Assembly (NCBI GenBank): GCA_016176285.1
Contig: JACOXM010000007.1
Coordinates: 1-37,713 of the forward strand
Source of the DNA: Candidatus Giovannonibacteria bacterium
GTDB lineage: Bacteria; Patescibacteriota; Minisyncoccia; JACPKW01; UBA11713
Reading direction: 5' to 3'
Length of the DNA: 37,713 bases
The position numbers and the translations under genes were made by a program. Positions 9,383 through 18,851 of this stretch are shown here, in pieces. Every line of letters starts with the position of its first letter. Within the stretch, counting starts at the first letter, position 1. The notes under the pieces were generated by a model. That model saw only the letters and a list, made by a program, of their open reading frames with translations. It ran no database searches and was not told the origin of the DNA.

Positions 9383-10024
9383 TTAGCTTTCGATTAGTAA
9401 TCCTTCCATTTCCTTAAAAAGTTGCTTCCTTTCCAAAATATCTTTTAATGAGAGATTGGCAAATTCTTCGTATTCTTTAAAATTTTTAAATTGATCGAGA
9501 ATAACTTCGCTATTAATTAAAACATTATTTTTATTTTTGTAATCGCATATACTCGACTTGGAAACTCGGTTTCCAAGTCGATGAGCTTTAGAATTTAAAT
9601 TTACATATGCACTAAGATGCAAAAGATATTCGTTTGTATTAATATGTTTTGCTTTAAATTTGCCTTGAAATAATGATCCGCTTCTTTTGTATTTATTATT
9701 AAAAAATTTTGCATATCCCAAACCTAACTTGTGCATGAATTTTTCAATTCCCTTATTCTCTCGCTGTTTCAAAATCAAGTGATAGTGGTTTGGATTTAAA
9801 CAATATGCAACCAAATTTACCAGGGGCATCTTTAGGGGCATCTTTTTTGATTTATTATTAAATGAGTTTTCGTAAATACTTCCTATGGGTTCGATAGTGT
9901 TAAATTCTTCTATCCCCTGCAAAAAACGGCCAAAATCATAATTATCTATAAATATGATTCTTTTGTCGACGCCTCGATTGTATACGTGGTAAAACTCCCC
10001 ATTTGAAAATCCTTCTTTTCTCAT
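9383..10024 (-). mobile_element. REP-associated tyrosine transposase (RAYT, Y1/IS200-like), 213 aa
   Basis: GEFYHVYNRGVDKRIIF, VAYCLNPNHYHLILKQ (HUH), YAKFFNNKYKRSGSLFQGKFKAKHI, YVNLN; flanked by REP palindromes. Confidence 0.93.
9553..9581. repeat. REP-like palindrome, copy 2, inside the RAYT coding sequence
   Basis: TCGACTTGGAAAC-TCG-GTTTCCAAGTCGA, perfect 13-bp arms; encodes ..HRLGNRVSKSS.. in frame. Confidence 0.9.
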
Positions 10025-10036
10025 ATCAATAATTTA

Positions 10037-10063
10037 ACACTTGGAAACCGAGTTTCCAAGTGT
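10037..10063. repeat. REP-like palindrome, copy 3, inverted (loop CGA), upstream of RAYT start
   Basis: ACACTTGGAAAC-CGA-GTTTCCAAGTGT, perfect 12-bp arms. Confidence 0.9.
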
Positions 10064-10098
10064 GGTAATTTGGCAGAAAATTTTATATCATTAATTTT

Positions 10099-12198
10099 AT
10101 GGGGTTTCTTTCGGCACTTCTTTTTTATTTGGCTTTCTCTCTTTTTGGTCTTATCGGGTTTCCGATTATAAGCCGTCTAACCGCAAACCGGTTTTTGGCA
10201 CTGGGTGCTTCGAAACTGACAGGTCTCGCCATTTTCAGCTATATAATATGGCTCCTCTCTTCCCTAAAAATCCTTGATTATCAAAATCGCGGAATAATTT
10301 TCGGATTATTTTTTATATTGATCTTCACGGGAGCTTTTTTTATGTGGAAATATCCCACCGAATCTTTTCAGGTAAAAAATAAAAATAATAAAAAGGATAA
10401 AAAAAATCGCGGGGCAAGGCGCGAATATCTGAAAGAAATTCTTATAATCGAGGGGATCTCTATCGCGATCTACCTCCTATATCTTCTTTTGAGAAGTTAT
10501 AATCCGGGCGCAAACAATACGGAGCATTTTATGGATATGGCTTTTTTGAGCGCTTCGGGAAAAACACATTTCTTCCCCTTTATAGATCCTTGGTTCTCGG
10601 AAAAATTAGTTAACTACTATTATTACGGATCATATATCGTAAGCCTTTTATCAAATCTTTCCTTTTCTCCCTACGCGCTTTCATATAATTTTGCCCTTGG
10701 ATTAATTTATGCCGAAAGTATTATTCTTTCGGGCGTTCTCGTTTATGCGATCACCGGCCTAAAAAGATTGGCTGCCCTCGCGTCATTTCTCGTAACATCC
10801 GCTGGAACTTTATTTTATGCCGCGTGCACTCTTAAGGGCGCTTTCGCGAATCCGGCAACCGTCTGCAGTTACGCATCTTCAACACGTTTATATACGCCTT
10901 CATACATTATCAATGAAATCCCCTCATATAGTTTTACAGTCGGAAATTTGCACGCGCATTTAATTGCTCTGCCATTTTTTCTTTTATTTCTAATTCTGCT
11001 ATATAACGTTGCATTGCAAGATAAGCCACGGCTGCGTGATTTTTCATTAATCGCTCTAACACTTGCAGTTTCGGGAATGATTAATGCTTGGGATTTTATT
11101 ACCGGCGCTTCCCTTTTAGGCGCTCTAATTTTATATAAATTATTTTCGAAAAAAGAAATTTTAAATATTGGAAAATGGCTCCTCGCAGGCGCCGCAACCC
11201 TTCTCGGATCCGCAATACTCGCCCTGCCCTACATTCTTCACTTCACAAGCCCTGTGCTGGGGCTCGGATTTGCTCCCGCGTACGTAAAACTTCATAACCT
11301 CTCGAACACTCAATACCCCACTCCATTTGCGGCAATATTGGGAATGTGGGGAATATTTATTATGGGAATTATTTTTTGGCTTTTGATAAAAAAGAAAAAG
11401 CCGGTAAATTTTTCTTTTTTGTTCGCGCTTGGCTTGGTTTCGTTTGGAATTCTAGTTGGCGTGGAATTATTTTTCATAAAAGATATTTATTCAATCGCGA
11501 ATCCGCCGTATTTCCGCGCCAATACAACATTCAAATTCGGGTATCACGCCTGGACGATGTTCTCTATTTTATTTTCCATACTGATGGCGTCGTTTTTCCA
11601 ATATTTCTTTTCTTGGCAAAAATATATTTCGTATCTTGCAAAAGCTTCATTAATAATTGCCCTCATCGCGGGCGCATTTTATCCTTATCAGGCAATCAAC
11701 CAATATTATACAGGGCGCGATCCGCTTGATCTTGACGGTTCCGTTTGGATTAATAAAACTATGCCGGATGATTACCAAGCCATTCAATATATAAATAGAA
11801 CGTTCAAAGATAGAGTTGTAATTGCGGAAGCAATCGGAGACAGTTATACGAATTATGCGCGTATAACGGCCTTTACAGGCATGATTACACCCATGGGCTG
11901 GAAATCCCACGAATGGACTTGGCGTTTTAACGGTAAAGATGCCGCAAACGCCCGGGTAGGCGAGCAAGTAGAAACAGGCTGGGGAGCCGTATCACTAGTG
12001 GCCGAGGATATCTCCATCCTATATCAAACAAGTGATGAATTAGCAGCTAAGAAAATCATCGAAAAATACGAAATAAAGTATTTATACATTGGAGGCCTCG
12101 AGCGGGAAGCATACCCAACCCTTAATGAAGAAAAATTTTTAAAACTAGGGAAAGTAGTCTTTGAATCCCGCGGAGCAAAGCTTTTTTCATTAAATTAA
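10099..12198 (+). CDS. DUF2298 domain membrane protein (YYY family)
   Basis: Multi-TM 699-aa protein with NNTEHFMDMAFLSA, NYYYYGSYIV, PSYSFTVGNLHAHLIALPF, INAWDF motifs. Confidence 0.88.
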   Translation: MGFLSALLFYLAFSLFGLIGFPIISRLTANRFLALGASKLTGLAIFSYIIWLLSSLKILDYQNRGIIFGLFFILIFTGAFFMWKYPTESFQVKNKNNKKDKKNRGARREYLKEILIIEGISIAIYLLYLLLRSYNPGANNTEHFMDMAFLSASGKTHFFPFIDPWFSEKLVNYYYYGSYIVSLLSNLSFSPYALSYNFALGLIYAESIILSGVLVYAITGLKRLAALASFLVTSAGTLFYAACTLKGAFANPATVCSYASSTRLYTPSYIINEIPSYSFTVGNLHAHLIALPFFLLFLILLYNVALQDKPRLRDFSLIALTLAVSGMINAWDFITGASLLGALILYKLFSKKEILNIGKWLLAGAATLLGSAILALPYILHFTSPVLGLGFAPAYVKLHNLSNTQYPTPFAAILGMWGIFIMGIIFWLLIKKKKPVNFSFLFALGLVSFGILVGVELFFIKDIYSIANPPYFRANTTFKFGYHAWTMFSILFSILMASFFQYFFSWQKYISYLAKASLIIALIAGAFYPYQAINQYYTGRDPLDLDGSVWINKTMPDDYQAIQYINRTFKDRVVIAEAIGDSYTNYARITAFTGMITPMGWKSHEWTWRFNGKDAANARVGEQVETGWGAVSLVAEDISILYQTSDELAAKKIIEKYEIKYLYIGGLEREAYPTLNEEKFLKLGKVVFESRGAKLFSLN

Positions 12199-12236
12199 AT
12201 CTTTCCAGACTTTCTTCCCTAATACGTCCTCTATAT

Positions 12237-13055
12237 ATGATGGTCATGGCTCCAAATTCGATGGAGAGCAGAATCCTTTTAAATAACGGGATTGAAATTC
12301 CAGTTTTGGGACTCGGCGTGTGGCAAATGTCCGAAGGGAAAGAAACCGAAGAAGCGGTTCTTTCGGCACTAAGAGCAAATTACCGCCTGATAGATACCGC
12401 GAAACTCTACAAAAACGAAATTAGTGTCGGAAAATCAATACGCGAAAGCCAAATCCCCAGAGAAGAAATTTTTGTGACAACAAAACTCTTGTCAGCTGAT
12501 TTTTACCGCGTAGAAGCCGCGTTTGAAGAAAGCCTTTCAAAACTCGATTTAGGATACATTGATTTATATTTAATACATTGGCCGAGGCCAATAATGAAAA
12601 AAAGTATATGGCAAAAACTGGAAAAAATTTATGAGCAAAAAATGGTGAGGGCAATCGGGGTCTCAAACTATACCGTTTCAAATTTGAAAGACCTCCTTTC
12701 TTACGCAAACATACCCCCGGCAGTAAACCAGATAGAATTAAATCCCTTTTCATATGAAAAAGAACTGTTGGATTTCTGCCAAAAAAATAAAATCACCATC
12801 GAGGCATATAGTCCGTTAAACCGAGGGCGCAATTTAAATCATCCCTTACTGCAAAAAATTTCCCAGGAATACGGAAAAACACCCGCGCAAATATTGATAC
12901 GCTGGGCGCTTGAGCACGAAACCATTCCTATTCCCAAGTCCTCCAATGAAAAAAGGATACGCGAAAACGCAGCCGTATTCGACTTCACCATCTCCCCCTC
13001 CGACATAGAAAGCCTAAACCGCTTAAGCGGAAAAAATTCCGTACGAGATATTTGA
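12237..13055 (+). CDS. Aldo/keto reductase
   Basis: NGIEIPVLGLGVWQ, RLIDTAKLYKNE, LGYIDLYLIHWPRP, IGVSNYTVSNL, NQIELNPF, IPIPKSSNEKRIREN. Confidence 0.95.
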   Translation: MMVMAPNSMESRILLNNGIEIPVLGLGVWQMSEGKETEEAVLSALRANYRLIDTAKLYKNEISVGKSIRESQIPREEIFVTTKLLSADFYRVEAAFEESLSKLDLGYIDLYLIHWPRPIMKKSIWQKLEKIYEQKMVRAIGVSNYTVSNLKDLLSYANIPPAVNQIELNPFSYEKELLDFCQKNKITIEAYSPLNRGRNLNHPLLQKISQEYGKTPAQILIRWALEHETIPIPKSSNEKRIRENAAVFDFTISPSDIESLNRLSGKNSVRDI

Positions 13056-13085
13056 AATTGACATCGATAATGGCATAATTTCCAT

Positions 13086-13304
13086 ATGAAAATATACGTA
13101 AAAGCGAAGGCAGCAGCGCGGGAAAATAAAGTAGAAGAAATTGATTCTTCGCATTTTTCCGTTTGGGTAAAAGAGCCGCCGAAGGATGGAAAAGCTAATG
13201 CCGCAATTGCAAAAACACTTGCCCAATTTTTTAATGTTGCAACCTCAAACGTTAGACAACTTTCCGGCTTTACTTCAAAAAATAAAATTTTTGATATAAA
13301 CTAA
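13086..13304 (+). CDS. DUF167 family protein (YggU-like)
   Basis: MKIYVKAKAAARENKVEEID...FSVWVKEPPKDGKANAAIAKTLAQFF matches the DUF167 pattern. Confidence 0.88.
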   Translation: MKIYVKAKAAARENKVEEIDSSHFSVWVKEPPKDGKANAAIAKTLAQFFNVATSNVRQLSGFTSKNKIFDIN

Positions 13305-13311
13305 AGCCAAA

Positions 13312-13749
13312 ATGAGCAAGAAATTTATATATTCGATAATTGCGCTAATCCTAATAATTTTAGCCGCTTTTATTGTATTGAAAAAAGAAATCCTTGCTCC
13401 AACGGAACCAATCTCCAAAAACGAAATCTCCAATAATGGCAGCGAAGAAAACAATTCCATAAAAGTAAAACTTTCAATAAATGGCGAGGAACCACGGGAA
13501 ATTTCAGTGCCGAAGTCTTCAACTGTTTACAGAGCAATGGAAATTGCGGCGTCATCATCCATTATTTCCTTTAAATCGAAAACTTACGCGGGCCTCGGAA
13601 ATTTCATTGACGAAATAAACGGGGTCAAAGGCAGTAATAATAAATTTTGGATTTATTATGTGAATGGAAAATCAGCGACGGTTGGCGCATCGCAATATGT
13701 CCTTTCTCCAGGCGACCTCGTTGAGTGGAAATTCGAAAACGCTAAATAA
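13312..13749 (+). CDS. DUF4430 domain-containing lipoprotein/membrane-anchored protein
   Basis: N-terminal TM, then STVYRAMEIAA...GLGNFIDEINGVKGSNNKFWIYYVNGKSATVGASQYVLSPGDLVEWKFE. Confidence 0.85.
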   Translation: MSKKFIYSIIALILIILAAFIVLKKEILAPTEPISKNEISNNGSEENNSIKVKLSINGEEPREISVPKSSTVYRAMEIAASSSIISFKSKTYAGLGNFIDEINGVKGSNNKFWIYYVNGKSATVGASQYVLSPGDLVEWKFENAK

Positions 13750-13764
13750 ACAATAAATTTAAAT

Positions 13765-13794
13765 GGCCTAGCGGTTCACTTGATCCGCTAGGCC
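13765..13794. terminator. Bidirectional terminator-like hairpin between convergent genes
   Basis: GGCCTAGCGG-TTCACTTGAT-CCGCTAGGCC, perfect 10-bp arms; overlaps the 3' end of the minus-strand ORF. Confidence 0.7.
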
Positions 13795-14735
13795 GTGTTT
13801 AAGAACGAGTGCTTATTTGTGTCGAAAATTTCGAACCCTTTCTTCCCATGTTCTTTGACAAAAATCATGGCCGCATTCGCATGCCGCACCGCCAACATGG
13901 GGGAAATCCCGGGACCGGTAAGCGCTCCGCCGATGCTCACCGAATATGAAATAAGAAGTCCCTTCACCTCGTACTTCTCACTCCTCACGTGAATTGGATT
14001 TCGGAAAGTCTCAAGAATTCCCTCTCCGATTTTCCTTAGGATTTCTTGGTTAGCGGGGTTTGCCACTATTAAAATTGTGTCAGCTTTATCACCCCAGCGT
14101 CCAATGTCTTTCTCAATGCCATTCCCAACCCTGTAAACGGCATTCCTTATCCTATCTGCGGCGCACCTTAGGACGAGATCCCCTATAATCTCGCCATGTT
14201 TTTTGTTGATTTGCCCGAAATTGTCTCCGTCCAATATTATAACCGCCGTAATTTCCTTAGAATTGTTGAGATGATCAATTCTCTCAGTCGTGACTTCTTT
14301 CGTCAACAGGCCCGTAGTAAAATCCTTTTTATACGACTCAAGCCTTTTTCTATCCTCAACATGTTTATCCGCCTTCCTTAACATACTCAAAAAATCCAAT
14401 AGCTCAATCGGCTTCTGGATAAAATAATCGTACCCAGCATTATCCGATCTATACCGCTTTCCGGATATATTACTGCTCCCGGTTATGCAAACCCTGACAA
14501 TTGGAGGATCTACTATGTTCAGCATCATAAACCCAAGCTCGATACCACTAATGCCAGGCAATCTCCAATCTACGATAGCTATATCGTAGATATTCCGATT
14601 AATTTTTTCCAACGCCTCGTGGCCTTCATTAGCCGAATCTACTTCGTACCCAAGACTCCGGGCCCATCGGCAGTAGAGGCCTAAAATTCTTTCATTATCT
14701 TCTATAATGATGACTTTCTTCACTTTCTGTTCCAT
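13788..14735 (-). CDS. Response regulator: receiver domain plus degenerate GGDEF domain
   Basis: MEQKVKKVIIIEDN...AIVDWRLPGISG receiver; IILDGDNFGQINKKHG GGDEF fold. ATG at 14735 preceded by AGGGGG; the longer ORF overlaps the kinase. Confidence 0.85.
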   Translation of the reverse strand: MEQKVKKVIIIEDNERILGLYCRWARSLGYEVDSANEGHEALEKINRNIYDIAIVDWRLPGISGIELGFMMLNIVDPPIVRVCITGSSNISGKRYRSDNAGYDYFIQKPIELLDFLSMLRKADKHVEDRKRLESYKKDFTTGLLTKEVTTERIDHLNNSKEITAVIILDGDNFGQINKKHGEIIGDLVLRCAADRIRNAVYRVGNGIEKDIGRWGDKADTILIVANPANQEILRKIGEGILETFRNPIHVRSEKYEVKGLLISYSVSIGGALTGPGISPMLAVRHANAAMIFVKEHGKKGFEIFDTNKHSFLNTA

Positions 14736-14797
14736 TGTCAATGAACCCCCTTTCGTCAAATTGGATCCATTGTACGAAAAGACGAAGTATATTGCAA

Positions 14798-16495
14798 TTA
14801 AAAGATGCCGGAATCGCTTTTTCTCCTGTCTTTTAGCGTAACTAGTTGCCTTTTTCGGCGTTCCGTCAATGGCATAAAGACATAAAAAGTTGTTCCTACA
14901 TTCTCTTCCGAAGAAAACCAGATCTTGCCGTTGCAAAATTCGATAATGGATTTTGTTATATAAAGTCCCAGGCCATTTCCATTCGGGTCCAAGTTGCGGG
15001 AATTTTCAGCTCTGAAAAATTTTTTAAAAACATTGTTTTGAACTTCGCTCGGAATGCCGCAACCCGTATCCCTAACTTTGATCAAAATATTTTGGTCTTT
15101 CCGCTCTACGGAAACTTCAACTTCGCCTCCCCGCAAAGTGTATTTTACAGCATTCGAAAATAAATTTTGTATGACAACGCGCACGAGATTGAAATCTGCT
15201 TGCATGACTGGGGTGTCTTTTGGATAGCGCTCTAAAATAGAAAGTTTCTTTTTGGCAATTACGACTTTTAAGTCCTCCTTGACTCCTTTAACTATTTTTA
15301 CGATATCAATAGCCTTAGGTTCGGACTCAAATGTTCCAAGTTCGATGCGGGAAACGTTTAGAAGCCCCCCAACAAGGTCAATTAGTCTTTCGGTCGCATT
15401 TTTAATCTCTTTTAGATGCTCCCTTTGCTTCGGCGTCAATTTTTCCTTGCTGAAAAGGGTCGCATCTACATACCAGGAAAGCGTGGTTAATGGGGTTCGT
15501 AATTGGTGCGAAGCAATAGAGATAAATTCGCTTTTAACTCTCTCAATTTCTTTTTCCTTACTTATATCGCGAAGTGTATTAACCGCCCCGACAATTTTTC
15601 CATTTACAGAAATAGGCGAACAAGTAATCCCGACTGGGATCCTGTTGGTTTCGGAGCGCGCTAAAAAATAAGTGCTAGAAGATTTATCCTGAACACGCCC
15701 GTTCAATATATGGTAAAGAGGCCGCAGCCCCTCCGGTATCTGTTCTCCTTTTTCATTTTGCAAATTGATTTCGTAATAGCATTTTCCGACAATTTCTTCC
15801 GCTTTTTTGCCAATCATTGTTTCTGCTCTCGGATTGACGCGGATAATAATTCCTTTATCGTCCACAACCAAAATTCCGTCAGCCATGTTTTCAAGAATAA
15901 CCTGATCTTTGGCGGCGCTGTGCAAGCTTTGTTCAATCGCCAATTCAAGTTCTTTCGTCCTATCCGCGATTTTGCCTTCCAGTTCCAATGTATATTGAGC
16001 AAGCTTTTCTTCGAGGCATTTTCTTTTTGTAATATCGTTATTTACTTCAATAATGGAAATTGCTTTTCCACTTTTATCCCTTTCTATAACCCATTTGGAT
16101 TCGACGATAATTTTTTCCCCATCCTTTTTTACTCGCTCTAATTCCCCCTCCCAAATTCCATCCCTAAAAACTTTTTCGTAAACTCCATCGGTATGTAAGC
16201 CGTGGGTAGTTTTAAGAATATCACTGGTTTGTTTCCCAAGAATTTCTTCCTCTTTCCACCCGTACATATTTTCCGCACCCTTATTCCAAATAATCACCAG
16301 CCTATCGAGATCGCGCACTATAACAGCGCCATAAACAAGATTGATTACATTATTTTGTTCGCGCAGTTCTTCCGATTGCGCCGCTAATATTTTTTTTGCC
16401 ACAGTCAGCTCTTCCTCCTTTTCAGAAAGGGCCTCCTGCATTTTTTCTTCACTCACCATAGACTTCAATGATAAAGGCTTAAAACCATAAATCAA
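14798..16495 (-). CDS. Soluble PAS-PAS sensor histidine kinase
   Basis: Two PAS modules (MYGWKEEEILGKQTSDIL; ILENMADGILVVDDKG), HisKA SHQLRTPLTTLSWY, HATPase QNLFSNAVKYT / DTGCGIP / GNGLGLYITKSI. No TM segment. Alternative start at 16459. Confidence 0.93.
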   Translation of the reverse strand: MIYGFKPLSLKSMVSEEKMQEALSEKEEELTVAKKILAAQSEELREQNNVINLVYGAVIVRDLDRLVIIWNKGAENMYGWKEEEILGKQTSDILKTTHGLHTDGVYEKVFRDGIWEGELERVKKDGEKIIVESKWVIERDKSGKAISIIEVNNDITKRKCLEEKLAQYTLELEGKIADRTKELELAIEQSLHSAAKDQVILENMADGILVVDDKGIIIRVNPRAETMIGKKAEEIVGKCYYEINLQNEKGEQIPEGLRPLYHILNGRVQDKSSSTYFLARSETNRIPVGITCSPISVNGKIVGAVNTLRDISKEKEIERVKSEFISIASHQLRTPLTTLSWYVDATLFSKEKLTPKQREHLKEIKNATERLIDLVGGLLNVSRIELGTFESEPKAIDIVKIVKGVKEDLKVVIAKKKLSILERYPKDTPVMQADFNLVRVVIQNLFSNAVKYTLRGGEVEVSVERKDQNILIKVRDTGCGIPSEVQNNVFKKFFRAENSRNLDPNGNGLGLYITKSIIEFCNGKIWFSSEENVGTTFYVFMPLTERRKRQLVTLKDRRKSDSGIF

Positions 16496-16533
16496 TCATT
16501 GACAATATTATATAAAATTTTAATAATTTATGT

Positions 16534-16899
16534 ATGAAAAAGATTTGGATTATAGGAATAGCTCTAATAATAATTTTTATTGCAGGCGGCCTTTGGTACC
16601 AGTCCCAGCCAAGCCAGCTTGATGGTTTTGCAAAGTGCCTTGGCGAAAAAGGTGCCAAATTTTATGGCGCGTTTTGGTGCCCCCATTGTGCTAATCAAAA
16701 AAAGATATTCGGAAGAGCGGCAAAATATCTTCCATACACCGAATGCTCTTCTCCGGACAAACAAAGCCAGCTTCAAATATGCAACGATGCCAAAGTGCAG
16801 GGATACCCGACATGGGATTTCGCGGATGGGTCAAGGCTTAGCGGAGAGGTGCCCCTGAAAACTCTGTCTGAAAAAACCGGATGCCAATTACCGCAATAA
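16534..16899 (+). CDS. Membrane-anchored thioredoxin-fold protein (CPHC)
   Basis: N-terminal TM then KFYGAFWCPHCANQKKIFG...CNDAKVQGYPTWDF (cis-Pro). Confidence 0.85.
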   Translation: MKKIWIIGIALIIIFIAGGLWYQSQPSQLDGFAKCLGEKGAKFYGAFWCPHCANQKKIFGRAAKYLPYTECSSPDKQSQLQICNDAKVQGYPTWDFADGSRLSGEVPLKTLSEKTGCQLPQ

Positions 16900-16935
16900 T
16901 AAAACTCCCCGCGAATCGCGGGGAGTTTTATTATT
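16895..16935. terminator. Bidirectional terminator
   Basis: AATAATAAAACTCCCCGCG-AAT-CGCGGGGAGTTTTATTATT, perfect 19-bp arms between convergent genes. Confidence 0.92.
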
Positions 16936-16940
16936 CAATT

Positions 16941-17366
16941 TTAATTAAGATTCAACCAGCACGGTTCACTTTTTGACCACGGGTCTGAACCGTATTTGTC
17001 GTAGAGATATAAAGCAAAGGCTTCATTCCCCGATTCGGAAAAGATATCATATCCGAGCTTTTTGGATTCGGCTTCCCAATATCGGCGGTTTATCTGATAA
17101 CGGCCGATATCGCTTGTATCGAATTTCCCAATCAAGACTTTTCCATTTTCGTCGAAATGCCTGTCGTTAGACTCGCATTTCGCAATTCTTTTCATTACTT
17201 CTGGCAAAACTATATTAGTTTTTGCATGTACAGAATTGTTCGAAATGACGGCATTCTCGTAAATAAAAGTGCTCTGAGATTCAGAATCATATGGAGCCGT
17301 AGCTTCATGCCCGATTTGAGGGAATGAAAGCGCCAGTCCAACCAAAACCAAATATATGATAGGCAT
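16941..17366 (-). CDS. Secreted lysozyme/transglycosylase-like protein
   Basis: Signal peptide; IAKCESNDRHFDENGKVLIGKFDTSDIGRYQINRRYWEAESKKLGYDIFSESGNEAFALYLYDKYGSDPWSKSEPCW. Confidence 0.75.
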   Translation of the reverse strand: MPIIYLVLVGLALSFPQIGHEATAPYDSESQSTFIYENAVISNNSVHAKTNIVLPEVMKRIAKCESNDRHFDENGKVLIGKFDTSDIGRYQINRRYWEAESKKLGYDIFSESGNEAFALYLYDKYGSDPWSKSEPCWLNLN

Positions 17367-17524
17367 AAGTTAATATAAAATCCCGCATATTGCGGGAATT
17401 TATATCCTGAATATAGTATCAAATTAATATATATAAGTCAATAGCTTCTCAACAACAATTACACAAGTTATCCACAACATAAAAAATCCTTGAAAAATAA
17501 GGCTTTTTTATGCTAAAATATTAT

Positions 17525-18235
17525 ATGGCTAAATTAATTTTTGATATTGAAACTATTGGCGAAGATTTTGAGTCTCTCGACGAAACTTCCAAGGAAGCGC
17601 TTACCCGCTGGATAAAAAAAGATACCGATTCCAAGGAAGAATACGAAAAAGAGCTCCAATCCCTGAAAGAAGGGCTTGGATTTTCCCCCTTTACTGGACA
17701 AATAGTCGCGATTGGGGTACTGGATTACGAAAAAAATAAAGGAGTTGTTACGTACCAGGCGCCCGAAGAAGATATCAAGGAGTTTGAGGAAGAAAATATA
17801 CGCTACAAGGCAATGAGTGAAAAAACTATGCTAGAAAATTTCTGGTCGGGAGCTTACAATTATAATGAATTCGTAACTTTCAACGGCCGTGGCTTTGACG
17901 TTCCATTCCTGATGATTCGATCGGCAATTCACAAAATAAAGCCGTCGAAAGATCTTATGTCGAATAGATATATTGGAAGCCAGAAATTCGGCGCTATTCA
18001 CATCGATCTACAAGATCAGCTTACATTTTACGGATGCCTTAAGAGACGCGGAGGGCTTCACATTATGTCTAGAGCTTTTGGAATAAAAAGCCCGAAAGAT
18101 CAAGGAATCAAGGGTGAGGACGTAGGACGCCTATTCAAGGAAAAAAAGTACACAGATATTGCCAAATACAACGCCGGGGATCTTTTTGCGACCAAAGAAT
18201 TATATACGTACTGGAAAAATTATCTTTCCTTCTGA
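17525..18235 (+). CDS. Predicted 3'-5' exonuclease (PolB-like, RNase H fold)
   Basis: LIFDIETIGEDF, FVTFNGRGFDVPFLMIRSA, KYNAGDLFATKELYTYW exonuclease motifs; ATG at 17525. Confidence 0.88.
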   Translation: MAKLIFDIETIGEDFESLDETSKEALTRWIKKDTDSKEEYEKELQSLKEGLGFSPFTGQIVAIGVLDYEKNKGVVTYQAPEEDIKEFEEENIRYKAMSEKTMLENFWSGAYNYNEFVTFNGRGFDVPFLMIRSAIHKIKPSKDLMSNRYIGSQKFGAIHIDLQDQLTFYGCLKRRGGLHIMSRAFGIKSPKDQGIKGEDVGRLFKEKKYTDIAKYNAGDLFATKELYTYWKNYLSF

Positions 18236-18298
18236 AAGGAAATTTATTCGTTCGCGTCTCATAATGACGGCAGAAAAAATTTTTAAGGAGGTGCATTT

Positions 18299-18736
18299 AT
18301 GGGCAAACAAGCCAGTTTTTATGGGTTTGAAGGCCCGCTATTTTTGGCAAGCCTTAAAACCCTTCAAGATGTCTATTCGGAAAACTTCTGTAAAGCAACT
18401 ATCATCGAGGGAGCAAAAAAAATCCCAGAATACCGCGCCGAAAAACATTCGGTAACGGATGACGGCTACGAGTGGTACGCGGGGATTTACTTCTCGCTCC
18501 CCGAAGGGGAAGTAGCAATACTGTTCCCATGGACCAAGCGGTTGAGCGAGCGGGAAATAAAATTATCGCGTCCGCTCGCCGTTTATAAGCGAGGAGTAGC
18601 TCCGGAAGAGGTAGTGGAGTCCATAATCAGCCGCCTTGATTCGGAAATTAAGGCAAACAGGGCAGCAGTGAAAGAGCGGCTGAAAGGAGTCTATCCTCCA
18701 AAGAAAGCATTCGATGACTCTTGGCTTTATGCTTGA
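18299..18736 (+). CDS. Hypothetical protein (145 aa)
   Basis: AAGGAGG Shine-Dalgarno 7-8 bp before ATG; clean open frame followed by a terminator. Confidence 0.75.
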   Translation: MGKQASFYGFEGPLFLASLKTLQDVYSENFCKATIIEGAKKIPEYRAEKHSVTDDGYEWYAGIYFSLPEGEVAILFPWTKRLSEREIKLSRPLAVYKRGVAPEEVVESIISRLDSEIKANRAAVKERLKGVYPPKKAFDDSWLYA

Positions 18737-18759
18737 TAACATCTGCCACCAGAACAACG

Positions 18760-18790
18760 GGATCCCAATTATGGGGTCCCTTTTAATTTA
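18760..18790 (+). terminator. Rho-independent terminator
   Basis: GGGATCCC-AATTAT-GGGGTCCC then TTTTAATTT. Confidence 0.7.
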
Positions 18791-18851
18791 GTAAGTTTTC
18801 TTTTTCTTGAGCGTCAATAATCGCTATAAGTTAATAATTAACAATATAACT

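Noticed and set aside
9833-9863. Short tandem duplication (MPLKMPL) in the RAYT gene
   Set aside because: A 12-bp in-frame duplication that is easily explained by slippage; no additional evidence of function.
14736-14936. N-terminal extension of the receiver-GGDEF ORF overlapping the kinase gene
   Set aside because: Not conserved-looking; a good Shine-Dalgarno and ATG occur at 14735 directly before the receiver domain.
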